DNA from: Acanthamoeba lenticulata
Taxonomy: Eukaryota; Discosea; Longamoebia; Acanthamoebidae
Length of the DNA: 64,000 bases
Assembly: GCA_002179805.1 (NCBI GenBank)
Contig: NAVB01000237.1
Location: 57,462 to 121,461 of the forward strand
Direction: 5' to 3'
The notes beneath the pieces were generated by a model that saw only the letters and a list, made by a program, of their open reading frames with translations, did not search any database and was not told the DNA's origin. This document shows, in pieces, positions 24,883 to 35,086 of this stretch. Position 1 is the stretch's first letter. Each line of letters starts with the position of its first letter. The position numbers and the translations under genes were made by a program.

Positions 24883-25296
24883 ATGGAAAGGGGCAACTTG
24901 TTCAGCTTGTGCGAAGCTCATTTCGAGAGCTTCCGGGACCGCTGCCTCCAGTACAAGGGCGATCCCGCGCTGAAGCCTCAAGAATGCCGTGGGACCTACA
25001 ACTTCGTGGCTGAGTGCGTGAGTGTCGCTACCTCTGCACGCTGCCAGCAGGAGGCCTCCCAATTCAGAGAGACTTGCGATACCGCCGACGCTAGCGCATG
25101 GGCGGATTCTCAAGAATGCTACGGTGTGACAAGAAATCTGGTGGGCTGCATGAAGGGCACGTACGGCATTAAGGAGCACATCGATCTTCAGAGCGCGGAG
25201 GACCGCGATCTTGACCGGCGTTCGCGGGAGCTAGAGGAGGAGTCCGAGCGTGAAGAGAACCTCCGCCAGCGGACCAACACCAACCTCCGGTCTTGA
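24883..25296 (+). CDS. Small cysteine-rich hydrophilic protein (possibly CHCH-like)
   Basis: A single-exon frame of 137 residues with about nine Cys, several in spaced pairs (FSLCEAHFESFRDRCLQY, VAECVSVATSARCQQE, RETCDTADASAWADSQECY). The pattern resembles twin-CX9C proteins imported into the mitochondrial intermembrane space, but I cannot align it to a named member. The last 40 residues are a charged helix. The first ATG in frame was taken. It is divergent from the ABCG gene (175 bp between starts). Function unknown. Confidence 0.6.
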   Translation: MERGNLFSLCEAHFESFRDRCLQYKGDPALKPQECRGTYNFVAECVSVATSARCQQEASQFRETCDTADASAWADSQECYGVTRNLVGCMKGTYGIKEHIDLQSAEDRDLDRRSRELEEESEREENLRQRTNTNLRS

Positions 25297-25405
25297 CTTG
25301 GCTTTACGACCCCAAGTGCCTGCGTGCTATTAAATCGCATTGCAACTGAAGCTCTCTTCACGTCGCTTCGCTGTCCGGCTTGGCCCGACCTGCGCGTCCG
25401 TACTC

Positions 25406-27241
25406 CTATTCATGTACATAGCATGAGGCCCGCAACAGGTTGTAGATGACAACAGGAAAAGAGGCACGACGCACGACGAAGATGGGCTGGTCGTGCAGGA
25501 CGTAGCCGTGTACGGCCGCCAGCGCCTGGGAGGCCAGCGTGGTGTTGGCCAGCGTGACGAAGGCCTGGCCGCTCATGCGTCCCGTCATTACCTTGATCTC
25601 GATGTCGCTGTTTGTTTGTTTGTTTGTGTGACGAGGTCAGCCTTGTACAACGACAGGGCACGCGTGCAGGCCGCGTACTCGGGGCTCTGGCCCGGTGCAG
25701 TGAAGGCGCCAAAAAGACGGCGCAGCTCGGCAGGTGAGACCTCCTTCTTGCGGTGGAGGTTCTTGAGGTGCAGCTTGTGTGACGGCTCGCCTGGGTGATA
25801 CTTGTCGTAGCCCTTGGTCTGCAGCAGCTCTGCGGGGGCCACGCAGGGTCGATGAGCGCCACAGTAGGAAACGTAGAATAGAAACAGGCAACGCACGTGA
25901 GACTGGCAAACGGTTGGCCGCCAGCTCCTCGGGCGCGAGGGGTCGGAGATCGGCGGCGGTCGACGCTGCTTTTTGGCCGCCCTCGAGGGCTGCGCTGGCG
26001 GCTGCAATGGGCACAGACGCCTCCACCGTCGTCGGTTGCTCTCCTGGAGGCCACGTGGTGGAAGACGAGAGATCGACTCCTGTTGCCGGAGGTCCAACTC
26101 CAAGTTTGATCTGGATGGTGTCGTGCCGCCTCGTGGCCAGGGGCACCTTCTGGAAGGCCTGTACCGCGCTCGAGATAAACTCGATCTGCTCCTGCCGTGA
26201 CTCCTCCTCCTGGTCAGACTCGAGCTCGGATTCGCCGCTCGACAGGTCGTCGTCGACGGTGGCCGCCGCGGCCATCACCTCTTCTGCTTCACCCGCCTTC
26301 CTGCGTCGCTTGACTGACGGCGGTCCGCGCGATGCCTGGGCCTTGGCCGACCTTTGTGGGCCGAACGGCGGTGGCAAATTGAGTTTGTTCATGAGGTGTA
26401 AGGTCATCGTGTAGAACCTGAAGCGATCATTGTCATAAGATTTCATCATGAAAGAGAGAAAGAGGGAAGGTCGGACGTACTGCGGCACTTCCGAGAGAGC
26501 GCGCACGATGTTGGCCACGATGGTGACGTCCAACGGAGGGTAGACGTATTCGGGCTCGGTCGAGCCCGTTTCCTCTCTGTGCAACGTTTGGTAAGCTTGA
26601 TGGAGTATGCAGTGACGCGGAACGATGGGATACCGTACCCAGCCGAACCGCCCACTTGACCGTCATTGGCATCGCTCTCAAGCGGTCGCTTGTGCGAAGC
26701 GGCAACGGCGGCAACGGCGGCACTGTGGGGCAGGCCAAGCCCAACCGCTCCCGGCATGGTGTTGAGCATAGCCGCTGATGAGCTGGTGAAGTGCTGTGTG
26801 GCGAGTAGCGGCTGTGAATGGCCAAAAGGATGCGCGTTGATGGCAGAGTGCGGTATTGGAGCGACAGATGGTTGCACAGTGGGAGGTGCTGAGGAGGGGG
26901 CAGGGGCAGCTGTGGCAGAAGCGGGAGGGAGTAGTGCGGCCTTGAGCGTGTGGTCCCAGAGGCGAAGGCCACCCAACGTTACCGCTCCACGTTTGGCTGC
27001 ATCCTCCGTTGGAAACTCAAGCACCACCGTCCCCTTCTGCCAGAGGATAAAAGCATTAATCTTACCAGGTGCAAGCATGAGTGAAGGCATGGTGACGCAC
27101 CATAGAGCCGGAAAGGATTCGAGTGCGAACGGCGCCATAGTGGTTGCAGAACTCGTAGATTGCCGCTGGGCTGAGGTGTTTGGGGAGGCCCTTCAGCTTG
27201 ACCGAGGGCAGGGTGGGTCCGCCCTGTTCTCCCTCGTGCAT
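25406..27241 (-). CDS. RNPC3: U11/U12 snRNP 65 kDa protein (minor spliceosome)
   Basis: Predicted 512-residue nuclear RNA-binding protein bridging U11 and U12 snRNPs. Exons: 27241-27101, 27036-26639, 26576-26481, 26417-25897, 25829-25649, 25607-25406. The N-terminal RRM reads VKLKGLPKHLSPAAIYEFC, then TVVLEFPTEDAAKRGAV. The middle has the block specific to this family, YVYPPLDVTIVANIVRAL then VPQFYTMTLHLMNKLNLPPPFG. The C-terminal U12-binding RRM has HKLHLKNLHRKKEVS, then FDIEIKVMTGRMSGQAFV and ALAAVHGYVLHDQPIFVV. An acidic and a Pro/Ala-rich linker separate them. The extreme 3' end is uncertain: a donor (GTGCGT) occurs after IFVV, so a short further exon near 25,340-25,380 is possible. Confidence 0.88.
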
Positions 27242-27357
27242 GAGCGAAATATGAATAATGTGGAGAAAACCAATTTCTGTAGACAACACTCTTGCCTTTC
27301 GTTTTCTTCGTACTCGTTTTCGTTCTTCTGCTTGCGTGAAGTGATCGGCCAGCGGAC

Positions 27358-29463
27358 ATGAAGATTACGCAGCTGCTCAGTTTCTTTGTTGTCGTATTGG
27401 CGCTGGCCCACTCGGCGTTCGCCCTCACGACTCCGCTGGATGACTACGTTCATGCGGCGGACCCGACGTTCTCGTGGAAGGTGAACTCCACCTTCAAATC
27501 CGTTGTGCTTGGCTACACAGCCTACAACATCGAGCTTGTCTCTCAGACCTGGATGACGCCCAATCAAACGAACCAGCCGGTACACTTTCCTGCTGAGGCT
27601 CTTTTTCACGTTGGGCTCGTTCATTGCCCAATATGCCCGCGTTTTTTATTTGCTCACGCGGGCAAATTGGGCGTGTGTATGGCATGTAGGTCTGGAAGCA
27701 CTGGCTGCAGGTGTGCGTGCCTGACCAGCCCGACACGCGCTACTCGGAGAACGCCTTCCTCTGGATTGATGGCGGGCACACCAACGACCCCGTTCCCAAG
27801 TCGTTCAACTTGGTGCCTGAGTTCGTGTGCTTCCAGTCCCGCACGGTGGGTATTGCGCTGCTGCAGATTCCCAACCAGCCGATCGTCTTCGCCGGCGACC
27901 ACAAGGGCAGGAGCGAAGATGACCTCATTGGTGCGTCTTCCTTGTCTCTCTTCTTCATTATCTCTCCTCAAAAGCTCATCTCGAGCTGGCTTTGTGTGCG
28001 CAGCCTACGCTTGGCGGCACTTCCTCAACAACACCGACCAGATGCCCGCCGTGGCCCAGTGGCTGCCGCGTTTGCCCATGACCAAGGCCGTCGTCAAGGC
28101 GTTGGATGCCGTGCAGGCGTTCATCACCTCGCTCAAGAACCCCAGCATCCCCGCCATCAACGGCTTCGTCGTCTCCGGCGCCTCCAAGCGGGGCTGGTTC
28201 GAGCCCCCTTCGTCCCTTGGTCGCTATGTCATTGTGGACTGACGCGTAGGCGCAACACAGGACCACCTGGACCGCCGCGGCTGTGGACAAGCGCATCGTT
28301 GGCATCGCGCCGGTGGTGATGCCCATCCTCAACATCGTGCCCAACATGAACCACCACTACCAGGCCTATGGCGGGTGGAGCTTCGCCCTGCGTGACTACG
28401 TCGGCGAGGGCTGCATGGCCTTCCTGAACAAGCCCGAGTTCCTTGCTCTGGCCGGCGTCGTCGACCCTTACACCTACAGGTGCGCAACGCTTGCATAACA
28501 TGATGGTGTCGTTGTAGCTCAGTGCGTTCATCATGCCGACATCAGGGACCGGCTTACCATGCCCAAGCTGATCATCACTGCCTCCGGTGACGAGTTCTTC
28601 CTCCCGGACTCGCCCCAGTTCTTCCTTCGCCAGCTGCCCGGCGAGACCCATCTCAACGTAAGCCACTCTCCAGCCCCGCCCGTAATAGCGATGGACTGAC
28701 AACAACAATGTTTGGTGATGCGCTGAAGGTGATCCCCGACGCCGAGCACGCGTTGGTCACGGCCTACGTCGATGTCACCTTCAGTTTGAGCGGCTTCTAC
28801 CAGATGGTCATCGCCAAGACCGCCCGCCCGTCCTACAGCTACGAGGTGATCAAGTCCAACACGACCGCCAGCATCAAGCTCCAAGTCGATCCCGCGCACC
28901 CGTACGCAGAACCACCTCTCCTTCTTCTTCACCCCAAGCCCGATCTCTGATTCGAATCCGCTCTTCTTGGAGTAGGCCCACGTCGGTCACGCTCTGGTAC
29001 GCCAACACGCTGTCGGCCACCCAGAGGGACTTCCGCCTGGTCAAGTGCTTCAAGCTGCCCGACTGTACGCGCACGATGGTCTTCTCATTATCATGTTCAC
29101 GTGCAAGCACCACTGACGCACATGGGGTGGTGGTTTCCTCTTGTATGCAGGCATCAACCCCGTCATCTGGTACGCGAGCGAGCTGCAGGAGGTCACGCCC
29201 GGTTCTGGGCAGTACCTGGCCACGAAGAACGCCCCTCCCTACGGCTGGACAGGCTTCCTCATCGAGCTCATCTGGGAGTACCAGTACGTCTTGTGACCCT
29301 TCTTTGACGTTGTTGCTCCCTCCAACAACCAACCCCACGCGTATCAAATCACAGCGACTACCCGCGCGAGGGCCAACTCAGGAAGTTCATTACGACGACG
29401 GAGGTCAACATCGTTCCCGACGCCATGCCCTTTGCTCCCTGCGGCGACAACTGCCAAGTGTGA
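27358..29463 (+). CDS. PhoPQ-activated pathogenicity-related (PqaA) family protein, secreted
   Basis: Predicted 496 residues. Exons: 27358-27579, 27690-27930, 28004-28196, 28261-28479, 28546-28657, 28729-28901, 28976-29064, 29151-29283, 29355-29463. The signal peptide is MKITQLLSFFVVVLALAHS. Family blocks: LDDYVHAADPTFSWK, WLQVCVPDQ, ALLQIPNQPIVFAGD, then FVVSGASKRGWTTW, where Ser is the presumed alpha/beta-hydrolase nucleophile, IVGIAPVVMPILNIVPNM, and PKLIITASGDEFFLPDSP with the likely acid Asp. The name comes from Salmonella pqaA, but relatives occur in amoebae without PhoPQ, so regulation must not be inferred. Many introns show it is settled in this genome. It is divergent from the U11/U12-65K gene with 116 bp between starts. 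Confidence 0.9.
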
Positions 29464-29732
29464 AAGACCTCCACCGCCTGGTTTCGTTCTTGCTGCCTGA
29501 AAAAAAAAAGAGTGTTTGTTGCCTCTTTTTTTTCCTAATCTTCTTCTTTATCTCAGCGACAAGAAGAGAAAACCGTTGCTGCACCGCTTCAGCGGCTGAA
29601 GAAACTCGATCAGGGAGGTCCCTGCTGGCTTTCTGTGCGCAGTGGTGCTCAAGAGGCGACAGAGTTCGAAGAAACGAACGAACGTTTGCGTGGGGTAAGG
29701 ACAAGCAACAGGCCCCTGTCGTAAACACAACC

Positions 29733-31731
29733 ATGGCGAATCGGGGACTTTACCATCAACCATCACCACCTGCGTTGTTGGCAGCTGGGCTGTTGGCCCA
29801 CTTGCAGCACCAGCAGCCACAACGTGACTCGCATGCAGACGACAACAGCGTTTCTAATCAAAACTTTCAACACCATTTGTCTACTCAGCCGCTGTCGAGC
29901 CTTGCTGATTCGTTCCCCCATGAATTGTCCTCATCTCAACAGCGTCATACAGCATCGAGGGCCATCTCTGGAGGTGGTGGGCGGTTGGCCATTTCGTACC
30001 TTCTCAACCCCGCGGCTGCAAGTGCCAGCGGCGGGCAAAAGCGTAAGGCCATCGAAGACCACCAGGTGCAGAATTTGACCTCGATAGAAACTGCTACATC
30101 GCAAGATTTCGATCTCCACCATCAGCCCCGCCGTCGCTTGGACTCCCTCCATGAAGCGGCGTACACCGGTGTGCGCCCTCAGCACCCACAAGTCGATGTG
30201 GCCCAGCAACAGTACATTTACTCCCCGCTTCATCATCCTCAGCCCCTCGGCACCTCGTCTTTTGGCAGCGCCCCCGGGGGCGAGGGCTCGGCCTTCACGC
30301 CAGTTCCGCCACGCGTGGTCTTGCCCTCGCTTTCATCCCTCATGTCGGCCCCCTCAACCGGCTCCTCGCCAGACATACCGCTCTATCACTCCTCCCCCTC
30401 CTCCGCGTCACAGCGTTCGTCCCCGCCGGCGCCCTCACCTTCCTTGTCCCTCTCTTCTTCCTCGTCATCTTCCTCGTTTGGGCTCTCGCTCGCGGCAGCC
30501 AATCCGGGCTTCTTCTTCAACTCGTTCAACTGCCTCCCGTCGGCCACGGCGCGGGCCCAGGCCAGCGAAGCCGTCGACCCCTTTTCCGCGCGTCTGGGCG
30601 CTTCCTCGTCGTCATCTCCATCGTCATCGATGCCTATGCCGACTTCGACGTCAACATCGACGTCATCCACAGAGGTAGGCGGGTTCTATTACGTGCCCTA
30701 CGAGCGCTCCCAGTCGGCGCCGGCCTCACCCAAGCTCTATGTCGGCGAGGACACTGGCGATGATGCCGATGCTGATGATGATGACGAAGCAAGAGGGGAT
30801 GGTTACCAATACAATGGCGATGACAACAGCAGCGTTGTCGCCCTACGTGGGCGCGCTGAGCCGCGCGATCATGGTGGAGACCACAACCAGCAGCAGCAGC
30901 AGCAGCAACAGCACTCCCACTTCCGCGGACCGCCGGTCCTCACGCAAGAGCAGCTGCAACTGCGAATGCAAACACAAGCGCTGCAAACGCAGCTCATGCT
31001 CCGCCAGATGCAGCGCAACCAGAACATTCAGCAGCTCAAGCGCCTCCACGCCCAGCAGCGCAAGCAACAACGGAGCCGGAGTGAGGCCCATTCGGCCACA
31101 GTCTCCTTCATGTCGTCACCCTCGCGCTCTGGCGAGGGCCAGGGCCGGCGCCGGCGAGGCGACGCTGATGAGGATCGCCGCGCTGACGGGGAGGACGACG
31201 GCGATGATGATGAAGATGATGATAAACCCGGCGACAGCGATCACGAGGACGACGACGTTGGGGTCGGGCGACGGGGCCGAGGCCGCCGGCAGCCCACAAC
31301 GCGAAAGCTGGAGGCCAAGGAGATGGCGCGGACACTGGACGACAAGCTGAGGCAGCTCAAGCGGAAGCTCAACCAGAGCGAGCTGGAGGATGCCGCGCGG
31401 GGTGACTCCCGAGCCACCGCCGTCCCCTCACAGCAGTCTCAGCAGCACCAACAACAGCAACTGCAACAGCAGGAGAAGCGCCGGCGGGCGACGCCCGAGC
31501 AACTGTCGGTCCTCGAGGAGATGTTTGCGCTTGACCCTTTCCCTGACCGCGACGCCAAGCAGCTGCTGGCCCAGAGGCTCGGCATGAGCATGCGCAGCAT
31601 CACCATCTGGCACGCACCCCCAGTCTTCCCTTTTTTTTTGCATTTTTACTAATTTTTTATTTATTATTTTATTATTTCGCAGGTTCCAGAATAAACGCGC
31701 GCGACTCAAGAAGACCGCTGCGTTTGCGTAG
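29733..31731 (+). CDS. Homeodomain transcription factor with long disordered leader
   Basis: Predicted 641 residues; exons 29733-31609 and 31683-31731. Almost all is low-complexity (Gln-, Ser-, Pro-rich, an acidic block GEDDGDDDEDDDKPGD near 500). The homeodomain is the C-terminal 60 residues: EKRRRATPEQLSVLEEMF, then helix 2 AKQLLAQRLGM and recognition helix SITIWFQNKRARLKK, with invariant Trp48, Phe49, Asn51 and Arg53. The intron interrupts the Trp codon and has a GC donor (CTG-GCACGC) with acceptor TTTCGCAG. Without that splice the homeodomain would stop at ITIW, which supports the model. It acts in the nucleus; target genes unknown. Confidence 0.85.
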
Positions 31732-31873
31732 GTAGGAGGTGGAGCGGACGGAACCCAAAGAGCCGGCTCTTCTTCTGGTCTCGTGTGGGTTGATTTAAAA
31801 AGGCAAAAAAAAAACGTTGCAGTACATTATGAACACATCACACATCCCATCACCATCATTCAGGCAGGTCAGG

Positions 31874-33921
31874 TCAGGGGGTGTAGTGAAGGTATTTGTT
31901 GAGATCAAAGTTGAGGTTGGCGGCGAGCTGCTGCACAAACTCGTGGCTGATGTTGCACTTGAGCCGCGGTGTGTCTAGCGTCTCCTCCGCCGACACACGA
32001 ATAAAGAAGCCCAGCGACACCAGCGTGCTTACCTGTTCGGGGACACGATGGTGACCATGTGAGTTAAACCATCCTCTGTTTGTTGGTGATGATGAAGAAA
32101 AAGGTGGAGGAAAGCAGCTCGTGGTACGTGGTGGTAGAGGTTGTGGTTGCCCGTGTCATTGCTCTCCGTGATCGCAGAGAAGATGGCGAGCATACGCTCC
32201 AGCGCAAAGTCTTGCGGCCCCAGCAGTCGCAGGTTCGGGTCCTCCTGCACAAGTCCAGCCGGTGGGGTGAGCACCATGGCGATGCGCATTAACGCATCAA
32301 GTGAACGCACCTTGAGCTGCGCAAACTTGCGACCGCCGCCTCTCTTGGCCTTGGCCACCGTCTTGGAGAAGTAGTCCACGTCGCGTCGCGGATCGTTGTA
32401 GGAGGCCAGGTAGCCGGCCAGCACCAGGTACTTGGCGTCAGCCGCCAGCTCAAAGTCCAGCCTCTCCTCCACTGCTTGACGCATACGTTCACACGTGTGG
32501 TCAAGACGAAGGAGATGAAGAAGGAGGAGCTTCAAGGTCTTGAAAAACCTTCGTCGTCGGTTGGGAGGCCCACAAAGAGCTTCTGCCAGACCTCGCCCAG
32601 GATGGGCTTGAGCTTCTGCAGGATGCGGCTGTTCTCCTTTCCAATGCCTGACATGCAAAGGATGAGCACCACATAGAGAGGGGGGGGGGCTGGCAGGCCA
32701 TGGATCGCACCAGCTGTAAGGAGCGGATCGTTGAACTTGTTGAGGAAGTGGAGCACGATGCGTCGCACTTCGTTGAGGTCGTTGCAGGCCTTGGCCACCG
32801 AATCGACCACGATCATCACGATGTTCTCTGCTCATTTGTTTTGCGCGCGGATCAGCATGTGGGCCCGACATGGCCGCACGGAGTTGGGTGCAGCCGAACC
32901 AAAAAGCTCCCGGTTGTCCTCCGGGCAGTCGCGCGAGCAGATGGCGATGAGCTCGCCTGAGACACAAACGAGGTTTGAACATCAAGCACAAGCCAGAGGT
33001 AGAAGGAGGACAATGATGATGACGATAATGATGTAGGTTACGCACTGCGCGAATAACGCGGGAAGAGGATGGGGATGGGCTCCCGCAGGCCATTCTTGGT
33101 CAGGAACTTGTCCCACACGATGCTGCTGATAAGGATCACCCCGATGTTGCACCTCGTCTGGAACGCATGCGCCACAAAGTCAGCTGCCGCCGTTAGATCC
33201 CTGGGATAGACTTGATAGCGACTTGGACTGACGCACCACTTCATCGAGCCGCAGCATCAAGTGGAGCAACCCGCCGGAAGTGTCCCGTAGCCGCTCGGCC
33301 TTGTCGAGGATCTGTAGTCAAGGGCGAGGCATCGAGGCCAGTGAGCCTCTGGGGTGGGTTCAATTCCATTCAAGGAAGAGAGAGAGAGAGAGAGAAGAAG
33401 CTTGGGCGCACGATGTAGGTGGTCTCTGTGCGGTCGGCGCAGAGGGCGCGGAGGGCGGCGACAAACTTGGCCGGTGTGTTGCAGGAGATGGAGATGGAGG
33501 GGAGGTGAGGCTGGAGCTGGGCGAGGATATCCTCGAAGAGGAGGCTGTGGGCGAGGTGCTGCGCGCCGCAATCCACCAGGGCGTGTGGCAAACGCAGCCC
33601 ACAGGCAACCGCGCGCACCACAGCCGTCTTGCCCGATGCTGGCGGCCCGTAGACCATGAGCGGACACACAGGGTCGTCCCTCTGGTGTCAGGGAGGGAGA
33701 CAACCGACAACCGAAGACTCAGCAATGACGGCAGCAAGGGAGAGAAAGAAACGGGAGGACTGGCACTGCCGCACCTGGCCGAGCAACCGAATTAGAGTTC
33801 GAATTTGCTTGTCGCGCCCCACAAATGCACGCATCAACTTCTGCTCTACAACACGAATTCGCTCTTCGTCAGCATTTGCTTCATCCATTTCATCTGCGGG
33901 TAGCGAATTGAGCTTCAACAT
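31874..33921 (-). CDS. ORC5: Origin recognition complex subunit 5
   Basis: Predicted 437-residue AAA+ subunit of ORC, loading MCM helicase at replication origins. Exons: 33921-33775, 33681-33412, 33311-33237, 33157-33046, 32956-32900, 32827-32711, 32647-32549, 32471-32311, 32244-32128, 32032-31874. Residues 30-50 give FVGRDKQIRTLIRLLGQ, then Walker A GPPASGKT near 61-68. The conserved REPIPILFPRYS follows in the ATPase lid region. The hallmark C-terminal run is YLVLAGYLASYNDPRRDVDYF, then GPQDFALERMLAIFSAI, and it ends LNFDLNKYLHY. The intron 32245-32310 is a multiple of three without stops; it was removed because donor and acceptor are consensus and the product aligns. Confidence 0.92.
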
Positions 33922-34085
33922 CCTGATGTGAACGAACAGGAGAGTGGCATTCCCGCGCTTTTATTTTTTGCCGACAGCTCGCGCTTCCTGCCCGCTAAAC
34001 GCACAGACAAGCTGATCGCTGCGAGTCCATGTAAGACGAGCAGCCGTAAGCATTGGTGGCCATCACGAAAAGCGCAGCCGTCTGC

Positions 34086-34533
34086 TTACACTGTGCCTGT
34101 TGGACGCACAACGCCAGGTGAGCGTGGGGAGCTGAGGGAGGAGAAGAGGTCTGCACGTGCCGTGTCGGGAAGGTTGTGGCAGACTGCGTTCAGGCAGGTC
34201 TTAAACTCTTCGTCACAAACTTTCTTGCTCTTGCCGCACCGCTGATAACAGATATCGTGCTGATCGCAGCATGGCGTAAACTCCCACTTCGTGCTCACTT
34301 ACACCAAAGCATCAGCAATAGGCCGCTGAGTAAGCGCAAGCACTTCAACAAGAGGTGGGGGAGGAAGTACCAGAGAAGCCGGTGGGACCGCACCCGTTGG
34401 TCGTTGGCCTAAAGTCGAAGTTGCGCGTGGCCGACTTGGCTCCGGGGCAGGTGTAGACGCAGTCTCGGGCTTGCACCGTTGTTGCCACAAACACCAAGAA
34501 GAGAACGAGTCCGAGGGTACGTGAGGCCTGCAT
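34086..34533 (-). CDS. Secreted phospholipase A2, group XII-like
   Basis: Predicted 124 residues; exons 34533-34371 and 34297-34086. A signal peptide (SRTLGLVLFLVFVATTVQA) is followed by DCVYTCPG and FRPTTNGCGPTG, the degenerate calcium loop of group XII enzymes. The catalytic segment is FTPCCDQHDICYQRCGKSKK, with His-Asp in CCDQHD, and then CDEEFKTCLNAVC. These Cys pairs define the PLA2 fold. Substrate would be sn-2 esters of phospholipids outside the cell. The protein ends shortly after the second long helix, so it lacks about 50 residues found in animal group XII proteins, unless a further exon is missed. The catalytic residues are intact. Confidence 0.8.
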
Positions 34534-35086
34534 GCTTGAAGGCTTGGGTAGCCCGTAGCGAGTGACGTCAGCTCCCTTGTCGCTCAGAAGGGCGTGTGAA
34601 AACGAAGAAAAAGAGAAAATGATACAGGAAAATTCGTTATTGCGGCTGATCAGGAGCACACACGAGCCCCGCACTTCCCACCAACAGGCTCGTCTTGCGG
34701 TCCGCATTCCACGGCACGTACAGTGCCCGCAGCAAAGAAGGCAAGCTCTCCTGGGCGTATGGGAGCACAACTGTTTGCCATTTGGCAAGACTTTGCTGAT
34801 AAGCAACACAGGAATGTTCGAAAAAGGTGACAAACATCCAGTTGGGGTGTGGCTTAGGCCAGATCTCCCAGCCTCCCCACCCCGTAAGTGACGGAGAACG
34901 CGCCAGTCGATCCGTTTAGGAAGAAACTGCCCCCTGGGGATCTGTGCAATGTCGACCAGACCCAAGGTTTTATCCTGGCATCACTTACCCTAGCCAGGTA
35001 TAAAGGTACATACCTCCCACCCACAAACCACTTCCTCCCCACCCACATACAACCTTCCTTACCGAGAATTTCCACACCCTGTCCTC
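34534..35086. other. Intergenic region between divergent PLA2 and EXO genes
   Basis: About 550 bp holding the 5' flanks of both genes. A TATA-like box lies near the right end (listed separately). Longer frames on the minus strand here are upstream extensions of the PLA2 frame without coding character. Confidence 0.5.
34999..35005 (+). promoter_or_regulatory. TATA box of the EXORDIUM-like gene
   Basis: TATAAAG lies 81 bp upstream of the ATG at 35087, in a GC-moderate context (CCAGGTATAAAGGTAC). Acanthamoeba Pol II promoters often carry a TATA box about 30 bp before the start of transcription, which would put the mRNA start near 35030. Confidence 0.5.
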
